Source of the DNA: Mariniphaga sp964624645
Lineage (GTDB): Bacteria > Bacteroidota > Bacteroidia > Bacteroidales > Prolixibacteraceae
Assembly (NCBI GenBank): GCA_964624645.1
Contig: CAZVAD010000137.1
Span: 1 to 6,108 of the forward strand
Length of the DNA stretch: 6,108 bases
Reading direction: 5' to 3'
The notes beneath the pieces were generated by a model that did not search any database, had not been told where the DNA came from, and worked only from the letters and a program-made list of their open reading frames with translations. The position numbers were made by a program, and so were the translations under genes. This document shows positions 1 through 5,065 of the stretch, piece by piece (position 1 is the stretch's first letter; each line of letters starts with the position of its first letter).

Positions 1-527
1 TTTATGGTCTCTTCAAGGTGAAGTAAATTTTTGTCCAGAAGGGATTTCAAAGCAGAATAGGAAAAACCGGCGCCTAACTTTTTCTGCAGCGCATCCACGC
101 TCAGCACATCCTGCGAAACCGCATCAAAAATTTGCAATTCCTTTTCATTCAAGACCTGCTCTTCGTCGTTTTCCGCAACGGCGATTCTGGATTTGCTTTC
201 CAGTTTCAAACCTGCGGGCAGTGCGGCTCTGTACACATCGCCCAAAGTGCAGCAATAATAATCCGCCATCCATTTCCACAGCTCCAGATTTTGGAGCAGC
301 ACTACCGGCGTTTCGTCCAAAATGCGGATGATTTCCTTTAGTTTCACATTTTCCGGCGGAGTGTCTGACAGCGACCAGACAAGCGCTGCGTAGAGTCTCC
401 TTGCGCCAAACTGCACCACAACCCGCTGCCCGGGCTGAATCTGTTCATGCCATTGCCGGGGCACACGATAGGTGTATTTATCGTGCAACGACAACGGAAG
501 GATTACCTGTGCAAAAAGCTGGGACAT
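1..527 (-). CDS. priA: Primosomal protein N' (PriA helicase), N-terminal part, cut by left edge
   Basis: PriA is the 3'-to-5' DNA helicase that recognises stalled or repaired forks and reloads the replication machinery. Only the first 175 codons are present; the family is usually about 730-830 residues, so the helicase and zinc-binding parts lie off the left edge. What is visible fits the N-terminal DNA-binding region. There is a start of the type 'VILPLSLHDKYTYRVP' (residues 8-23), then 'PGQRVVVQFGARR' (32-44), and the conserved stretch 'ADYYCCTLGDVYRAALP' (88-104) followed by 'GLKLES'. Residues from about 125 to 175 look like the winged-helix segment. The ATG at 527 is chosen because the recognisable family homology begins within a few residues of it. 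There are 62 bases between it and the ispH stop. I saw no exact TAnnTTTG element there, so read-through from ispH is plausible. The product call is firm; the operon inference is moderate. Confidence 0.93.
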   Translation of the reverse strand, partial: MSQLFAQVILPLSLHDKYTYRVPRQWHEQIQPGQRVVVQFGARRLYAALVWSLSDTPPENVKLKEIIRILDETPVVLLQNLELWKWMADYYCCTLGDVYRAALPAGLKLESKSRIAVAENDEEQVLNEKELQIFDAVSQDVLSVDALQKKLGAGFSYSALKSLLDKNLLHLEETI

Positions 528-589
528 TATTCGGATTTTGAATTTGATCTCAAAGAAACAAAAATTTAAAGGATAAAACCCGCCGGATT

Positions 590-1456
590 TCAGGAAGGAT
601 AACAATCCCTGATCCATCCGGCCACCTCTTCCATCAGCCAGCCGGGCGTTGAAGTTGCCCCGCAGATTCCAACCGATTGGGCGTTTTCAAACCACTCCGG
701 CTGAATTTCATCCGTTTTTGAAATGTGGTGGGTGCGCTGGTTTTCTTCTTTGCAAATAGTGTAAAGGTAGCGTCCATTGGAACTTTTGTGGCCTGCCACA
801 AACAGGATGACATCAAATTTCCGGGAGAATTGCTTCAGGTGTGGCACCCGGTTGGAAACCTGCCGGCAAACGGAGTCTTTCATCTCAAACGGAACTCCGG
901 GCGCCATGCGGCTTTTTACCTCTTTGGCAATTTCATAAAAATCCTCAATCCGCTTAGTGGTCTGGGAATAGAGTGAAACAGGCCTTGAAAAATCAATGCG
1001 TGAAACATCATCAATGCTTTCCAGAACAATCACACGATTGGCAATCTGCCCGGCAAGCCCCACAACCTCCGCATGTCCTTTCTGTCCAAAAATCACAACC
1101 TGGCCATCCATATTCCGGATTTTATCGTAAGACCTTTTCACCTTTTTCTGAAGCGCCAGCACCACCGGGCAAGTGGCATCAATCAGTTCAATATTGTTTT
1201 TTTCTGCATGTTCATACGTTTCGGGCGGTTCACCATGTGCGCGAATCAGCACCCTGCAGTTTTTCAGCTGCATGTACGCTTCGCGTGTCACCGACTGCAG
1301 GCCCATCTCTTCAAGGCGTTCCACCTCCATGCCGTTGTGAACAATATCCCCGAGACAAAACAATTTTTCAGATATTTCCAATTCTTTTTCAGCTGATTTG
1401 ATCGCCTGAATCACACCAAAACAAAATCCGGAACGCCTGTCGATTTCAACCTTCAT
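590..1456 (-). CDS. ispH: 4-hydroxy-3-methylbut-2-enyl diphosphate reductase (IspH/LytB)
   Basis: This is the cytosolic iron-sulfur enzyme that reduces HMBPP to isopentenyl and dimethylallyl diphosphate, the last step of the MEP isoprenoid pathway. The 288-residue frame is full length for the short bacterial form. All key residues are visible: three cluster-binding cysteines at C12 (SGFCFGV), C96 (DATCPVV) and C197 (DSVCRQV); histidines at H40 (IVHNG), H74 (RAHGE) and H128 within GQKGHAEV, with the catalytic glutamate at E130; SQTT at 164-167; SSNG at 225-228; and GATSTPGWL at 266-274 with the substrate-binding serine at 269. SSNG, where E. coli has SSNS, is from memory a common variant in Bacteroidota. 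The start ATG overlaps the cmk stop (ATGA, positions 1456-1453), which indicates translational coupling. The gene is intact, with nothing missing. Its presence implies the MEP route rather than mevalonate. Confidence 0.97.
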   Translation of the reverse strand: MKVEIDRRSGFCFGVIQAIKSAEKELEISEKLFCLGDIVHNGMEVERLEEMGLQSVTREAYMQLKNCRVLIRAHGEPPETYEHAEKNNIELIDATCPVVLALQKKVKRSYDKIRNMDGQVVIFGQKGHAEVVGLAGQIANRVIVLESIDDVSRIDFSRPVSLYSQTTKRIEDFYEIAKEVKSRMAPGVPFEMKDSVCRQVSNRVPHLKQFSRKFDVILFVAGHKSSNGRYLYTICKEENQRTHHISKTDEIQPEWFENAQSVGICGATSTPGWLMEEVAGWIRDCYPS

Positions 1457-2151
1457 TTCCCTTCAATAATTTCTTTTGCCTTTCCCAGACTCCATTGCAA
1501 CTGCTCTTCGCGGGAAAGAAAACTGTTGTCCAGAACAACCGCATCCTCTGCCTTTCTCAACGGACTGGCCTCACGGGTGGAATCAATCCTGTCCCGCTCT
1601 TCCACATTTTTCAGGATTTCGTCAAAAACCACTTCCTGTCCTTTTTCTGTCAGCTCCAGATAGCGGCGCTGTGCCCTGATTTCGGGCGATGCCGTCATAA
1701 AAATCTTCAGTTCAGCATCGGGAAAAACCACCGTCCCTATGTCGCGGCCATCCATGACAATCCCTTTGTTTTTCCCGTTTTCCTGCTGTTGTTTCACCAT
1801 TTCGGTGCGCACGCCGGCAATGGCGCTCACCGGACTGACATTTTGCGAAACTTCCAGTTGCCTGATTTCATCCTCCACGTTTTCGCCATTCAGAAAAGTG
1901 GTATTTTTTTCGGTTATATTATCCCATTCGAAAGTGATTTTCACATTTTTCAATCCTTCGATAATTTTTTTATCATCAGGCTTTCCGTCTGTTATCCAGC
2001 CATTCCGAAGGGCATATAGAGTAACCACCCGGTACATTGCGCCGCTGTCAATATAGATATAACCCAATCCGCGCGCAAGAGATTTGGCCAGCGTGCTCTT
2101 TCCGCACGAAGAGTGCCCGTCAATGGCAATTATTATTTTTTTTTCACTCAT
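1453..2151 (-). CDS. cmk: Cytidylate kinase (CMP/dCMP kinase)
   Basis: Cmk phosphorylates CMP and dCMP with ATP in pyrimidine nucleotide salvage and supply. With the ATG at 2151 the protein has 232 residues, normal for the family. It carries the P-loop GHSSCGKST (residues 12-20), the motif YIDSGAMYR (33-41) that closes on the nucleotide, GRDIGTVVFPDA (135-146), and the lid/arginine region ERDRIDSTREASPL (185-198) followed by a VVLDNS strand. The same frame is open to a GTG at 2169, giving six extra residues (MLNPLE). I prefer 2151 because family homology starts with 'MSEKKIIIAIDG' and because a promoter-like TATCTTTG covers the GTG. The stop overlaps the ispH start by 4 bases. porQ ends 60 bases upstream. 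Confidence 0.96.
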   Translation of the reverse strand: MSEKKIIIAIDGHSSCGKSTLAKSLARGLGYIYIDSGAMYRVVTLYALRNGWITDGKPDDKKIIEGLKNVKITFEWDNITEKNTTFLNGENVEDEIRQLEVSQNVSPVSAIAGVRTEMVKQQQENGKNKGIVMDGRDIGTVVFPDAELKIFMTASPEIRAQRRYLELTEKGQEVVFDEILKNVEERDRIDSTREASPLRKAEDAVVLDNSFLSREEQLQWSLGKAKEIIEGK

Positions 2152-2168
2152 TTCCAAAGGATTTAGCA

Positions 2169-2200
2169 CAAAGATAAAAGATTTTTAAATGCCCGGTAAA
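2169..2200 (-). promoter_or_regulatory. Candidate Bacteroidota promoter for cmk-ispH
   Basis: On the minus strand, TATCTTTG (2176-2169) matches the Bacteroidota -7 consensus TAnnTTTG exactly. A TTTA (2200-2197) lies 20 bases upstream, close to the -33 TTTG element. The predicted transcript would begin near 2162, about ten bases before the ATG at 2151. The element lies in the porQ-cmk spacer. It is a motif match only; no transcription data are available here. Confidence 0.6.
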
Positions 2201-2211
2201 CGTTCATTCTG

Positions 2212-3240
2212 TCAGAGCAGCTCATTCAGATTGATGGCAAATGAAAAGAGATTGGAGGAACCGGCAAGGTGAAAGCGGGAAGTGGCAAAATCCAGGCGGA
2301 ATTTCTTGACTTTCACGCCAAACCCAAGAGAAAACCCAACGGTGGAGAGCCGCTCTTCAAATTTCAGTTCCTGCCTGCGCTGGTAATTGTATCCGGCACG
2401 GATGGTGAAATTCTGTGAAGGAATCAGTTCGACACCCAAAACGGCATGGCGCATCAGTTGGCGGGCAAAACTCTCGGAGCGCTGCTGCCAGTTTTCAAGC
2501 GTTTCCTGCTGTTCATTTTTGTTCTGCCCCAGGTTCCAGCGCGTGAGGTGCTGCATGGTGAGCGAAAGCAAAACAGGAGCATGCTTCAGCTTTGTACTGA
2601 TTCCTGCCTGCAAGTTGAAAGGAATGGGTTCATGCGCTCCGTTTTCGTAATAGGTTGTGATTTGTCCGCCAAAATCCCGTGCTACCAAAGCGACACTTGT
2701 CAGGCTGTCCTTGAAAGTGTAATGCAGACCCAAATCGGTTGCCAGGCCAAAAGAGCGGTAGCTCTCAAAAACCGAAAAGACCGGTTTTAGCGCCGCACCG
2801 TATGCCAGCCGGTTGTGGTTGTTGGAATAGATCATGCTCAAAGCATATTCGGCAGCTTTAAAATGATTTCCGGTAAGCGCTCCCTCCCCGGTGGCTTCCC
2901 TGAACTTTCCGTAGTTGATGTAATGAACGCCTGTTGCAAAGTTGCCGATGCCTTCGTAGCTGCGGGCATAGGAAGCATATCCGTAATTGATGTCCATGAA
3001 ATAATTCACATAATTCACCAGCATTGTGTTGTGCATTGCACGATGAAGCGTTGCCGGATTATGGAAAGGGAGATTCAGGTCGGAAGTGTCATTCAGTGCA
3101 ACCTGCACACCGCCCAATGCGGCAATTCGTGCGGAATTGGTAAGCTCCAGAAACTGATAGGTGCTTTCGCCGCCAATCTGGGCTTTTACAGAAAAAAAAG
3201 CCGGTACGAAAAATAAAATCAGGTATAATCTCAGATTCAT
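2212..3240 (-). CDS. porQ: Type IX secretion system protein PorQ
   Basis: PorQ is an outer-membrane beta-barrel-like protein. It is needed for type IX secretion in Bacteroidota and is associated with the cell-surface attachment complex (PorU, PorV, PorZ) that processes and anchors cargo. The 342-residue product starts with a signal peptide: MNLR, a hydrophobic run to about residue 19, and probable cleavage after A20 in SVKAQI. Family-typical stretches follow: a 'SARIAALGGVQVALND' block (36-51), 'NPATLHRAMHNTMLVNYVNY' (61-80), 'DINYGYASYAR' (83-93), 'GVHYINYGKF' (104-113), 'SYRSFGLATDLGLHY' starting at 160, 'KLKHAPVLLSLTMQHLTRWN' (217-236), and a C-terminal barrel strand ending FAINLNELL. The frame is open upstream to 3357, but the extra 39 residues precede the signal peptide and are not expected to be translated. 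Residues 238-260 (NKNEQQETLENWQQRSESF) form a hydrophilic insert. I recall porQ-cmk-ispH as a known order in Porphyromonas, but did not check it. Confidence 0.92.
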   Translation of the reverse strand: MNLRLYLILFFVPAFFSVKAQIGGESTYQFLELTNSARIAALGGVQVALNDTSDLNLPFHNPATLHRAMHNTMLVNYVNYFMDINYGYASYARSYEGIGNFATGVHYINYGKFREATGEGALTGNHFKAAEYALSMIYSNNHNRLAYGAALKPVFSVFESYRSFGLATDLGLHYTFKDSLTSVALVARDFGGQITTYYENGAHEPIPFNLQAGISTKLKHAPVLLSLTMQHLTRWNLGQNKNEQQETLENWQQRSESFARQLMRHAVLGVELIPSQNFTIRAGYNYQRRQELKFEERLSTVGFSLGFGVKVKKFRLDFATSRFHLAGSSNLFSFAINLNELL

Positions 3241-3267
3241 TCGTTTTTGATATATCCGATAAAACGC

Positions 3268-3297
3268 CAAAGGTATTGAATTATTATTGTGCAGAAA
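3268..3297 (-). promoter_or_regulatory. Candidate Bacteroidota promoter for porQ
   Basis: TACCTTTG on the minus strand (3275-3268) is an exact TAnnTTTG match, 27 bases before the porQ ATG at 3240. It predicts a short leader of about 22 bases. The upstream element is weaker: TTTCTG at 3297-3292, with 16 bases between the two. It overlaps the last codons of the preceding minus-strand frame, which ends at 3284. Confidence 0.5.
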
Positions 3298-3382
3298 TCT
3301 GTGCGTTGGTTTTATTGAACGGGCTGTCAAAAAAGAAACTATAATCCCATCGGCCAATTCTCTTTTTATCCGGAAATCCTTC
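3284..3382 (-). CDS. 3' end of an unidentified gene, cut by the assembly gap
   Basis: Reading the minus strand from the gap edge, one frame stays open for 32 codons and ends in two consecutive TAA stops (3286-3284 and 3283-3281). The tail reads 'EGFPDKKRIGRW' then 'DYSFFFDSPFNKTNAQ' and 'ISAQ'. Its composition (Gly, Pro, Asp, Trp, Asn; mixed third-position bases) looks like a real protein C-terminus. A second minus-strand frame that runs into porQ is also open here, but it lies upstream of the porQ signal peptide and looks less protein-like. I do not recognise the family. The gene would lie 43 bases before porQ in the same direction and could share its transcript. The call rests on a short frame and could be chance. 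Confidence 0.4.
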   Translation of the reverse strand, partial: EGFPDKKRIGRWDYSFFFDSPFNKTNAQISAQ

Positions 3383-3482
3383 NNNNNNNNNNNNNNNNNN
3401 NNNNNNNNNNNNNNNNNNNNNNNNNNNNNNNNNNNNNNNNNNNNNNNNNNNNNNNNNNNNNNNNNNNNNNNNNNNNNNNNNN
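3383..3482. other. Assembly gap (100 Ns)
   Basis: Exactly 100 undetermined bases, the usual placeholder for a scaffold gap of unknown size. It separates the minus-strand housekeeping/secretion block from the plus-strand uptake locus. It hides at least the 5' part of the minus-strand gene ending at 3284, and possibly the end or regulator of a gene on the right. Confidence 0.97.
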
Positions 3483-3730
3483 ATTACAAAGCTGAATTAA
3501 ATTGAATTTATGACTGTCTCTGCATCAATAAAAATGATTTTTAAAACCCAGTTAAATATTTATGCCTATGGAATAAAACCTCAGATTACTTTCTCCTTTT
3601 AACCCGATTGATCAACTAATTTTGTCAAACTGCTATCTATCTGATATGCAGCGTCCTGGTACGAATAAGATTCTCGGGTTACATATAAATTTTCTCAAGA
3701 AAAGTTGTTTTAAAATTTAATAAATAAATT
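3483..3730 (+). promoter_or_regulatory. A/T-rich leader and candidate promoter of the uptake operon
   Basis: No coding frame of any length is supported here: all three plus-strand frames hit stops within a few codons of the gap. TAATTTTG at 3617-3624 is an exact match to the -7 consensus TAnnTTTG. The -33 position is weak, with only TTTC around 3590-3593. This would give a leader of roughly 100 bases. The palindrome TTGATCAA (3608-3615) abuts the -7 element, and TTTGTCAAA (3621-3629) overlaps its end, so both could be operator half-sites. A small A/T-rich dyad, TTTTC-TCAA-GAAAA (3690-3703), lies 27 bases before the ATG. The bases just before the start (AATAAATAAATT) are A/T rich with no Shine-Dalgarno sequence, as is common in this phylum. 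Motif evidence only. Confidence 0.4.
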
Positions 3731-5041
3731 ATGAAAAGAAAAAAGCAATTAAGTATTATCTGTTTTATTGCAGCTATGGCGGTTCTGCTTTTGTCATGCA
3801 AAGACAATAAGTCTGATGAATTCGGGACACCGTATGACCCATCAAAACCTGTTGTAATAACGGATATAGAACCGGAGGACGGAGGCTTTGCAACCAAAGT
3901 CTTTATCACCGGAAGCAACTTTGGTACAGACGCATCAAAAATCAAGGTTTATTTTGGTGATACGCCTGCCACGGTAGTGAACTCCAACGGGGAATACCTC
4001 TACGTGTTTTCTCCGCGTCAGGATGATGGGTCAAGGCACATATCTGTTGTGGTGAATAATGACAGCGCCGTGTTTTATGACAAAATGTTTAATTACACGG
4101 TCAATTTTGTAGTTCGTACCCTTGCCGGGAAAAAAGGTACCGAAGAATTTAAACCCGGCAAACTTACTGAAGCGGAATTTCAATTCCCTTCTACATTAAC
4201 TACCGATCAGAATGGCAACATCTTTTTGTCCCATTGGCGCGTTCCCTATTGTTTCATTCGAATCAACGAAGAAGAGGATATTGTGGAACCTATATTACCC
4301 GGAGGTTCCTCTTCAAAATATGCCTTAGGTGCTCCTACAGTAGATGCCAATGGGGTTGTATCAGCTATTTCAGACGGTGGCGCTATCTATTTCTCTTTTG
4401 ACCCTGCCGAAGGCTGGGCGGCAAGGGAACGTTCCATATATTCGGATGGCTCCTATGCTAGATCTACTGCACATAGCCTTGCAGCTCATCCGATTACAGG
4501 TGATTTATATACTCGTTATTACACAAGTGGTCAGCTCATCAAAATCGATGCTACCACCAGGGAAGCTACGCTTGAGTCCGAGACAGTTACTTCAGCCGAC
4601 TCATACCTGGTCTTCGACCCTGTCAATCCAAATCTTTTGTACATCGCATATGACAACTTGCACAGTATTGGGTTGTATAATCTTGAAACAAAAGAACATA
4701 CTATTTTTGCAGGTTCTGCAGGCTCTGCAGGATGGATGGACGGACCATTAAAAGAAGCCCGATTCAACAGGCCAAGCCAGTTGATTGTGGCTCCCAATGG
4801 CAATTTGTATGTAGCAGACAGAAACAACCACTGTATCCGTGAAATAATTCTCCCGGATGAAACCGGCGAAGGCGGTATGGTGCGGACGATTATCGGAAAG
4901 GGAGGCGTTAGCGGTTATCAGGACGGTAATCCCGATGACGCATTGTTTAACGAACCGAGAGGTGTCGCTGTGTTACCGGATGGTACAATGTATATAGCAG
5001 ACTGGAGCAACAATGTAATCAGAAAATTAACACAGGAATAA
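3731..5041 (+). CDS. IPT/TIG-domain, NHL-repeat lipoprotein of a SusC-type locus
   Basis: This is a predicted outer-membrane lipoprotein of 436 residues. The N-terminus is positively charged (MKRKK), then hydrophobic, ending in a lipobox LLSC with lipidation at C23. The following KDNKSDE is fairly acidic, like the surface-export signals of Bacteroidota lipoproteins, so a surface location is likely. Residues about 40-125 form an IPT/TIG immunoglobulin-like domain, with 'ITDIEPEDGG', 'VFITGSNFGTD' and 'IKVYFGDTPATVV' as hallmarks. Residues about 128-436 form an NHL-like beta-propeller. Clear repeats are at 145-179 (weak), 334-372 (DGPLKEARFNRPSQ, then NGNLYVADRNNHCIREI) and 397-433 (DGN, then FNEPRGVAVLPDGTMYIAD). 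No catalytic motif is visible, so a binding or scaffold role is more likely than an enzyme. The SusC-like gene starts 24 bases downstream, suggesting one operon. The ligand is unknown. Confidence 0.85.
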   Translation: MKRKKQLSIICFIAAMAVLLLSCKDNKSDEFGTPYDPSKPVVITDIEPEDGGFATKVFITGSNFGTDASKIKVYFGDTPATVVNSNGEYLYVFSPRQDDGSRHISVVVNNDSAVFYDKMFNYTVNFVVRTLAGKKGTEEFKPGKLTEAEFQFPSTLTTDQNGNIFLSHWRVPYCFIRINEEEDIVEPILPGGSSSKYALGAPTVDANGVVSAISDGGAIYFSFDPAEGWAARERSIYSDGSYARSTAHSLAAHPITGDLYTRYYTSGQLIKIDATTREATLESETVTSADSYLVFDPVNPNLLYIAYDNLHSIGLYNLETKEHTIFAGSAGSAGWMDGPLKEARFNRPSQLIVAPNGNLYVADRNNHCIREIILPDETGEGGMVRTIIGKGGVSGYQDGNPDDALFNEPRGVAVLPDGTMYIADWSNNVIRKLTQE

Positions 5042-5065
5042 TTAATCACTTTAAACTAAGAATTT

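Noticed and set aside
528..589. Possible terminator or promoter between ispH and priA
   Set aside because: No stable hairpin followed by a T-run and no exact TAnnTTTG element on the minus strand (the nearest, TAAATTTTTG, has two extra bases).
725..1401. Plus-strand open frames inside ispH
   Set aside because: They are antisense shadows of a fully conserved gene, without family features or leaders.
3320..3350. Sequence 'gggctgtcaaaaaagaaac' beside the gap, resembling an insertion-sequence terminal repeat
   Set aside because: No matching inverted copy is visible on the other side of the gap and no transposase is seen. The bases are better explained as codons of the minus-strand frame ending at 3284.
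3241..3357. N-terminal extension of PorQ by 39 residues
   Set aside because: It places a hydrophilic segment ahead of a clear signal peptide starting at 3240, and a promoter-like element lies inside it.
3287..3505. Plus-strand open frame across the gap
   Set aside because: Nearly half of it is undetermined bases, and the real parts show no protein-like pattern.
4712..4729. Nine-base tandem duplication giving GSAGSAG in the lipoprotein
   Set aside because: Only two imperfect copies, in frame in a loop region; too small to call a functional repeat.
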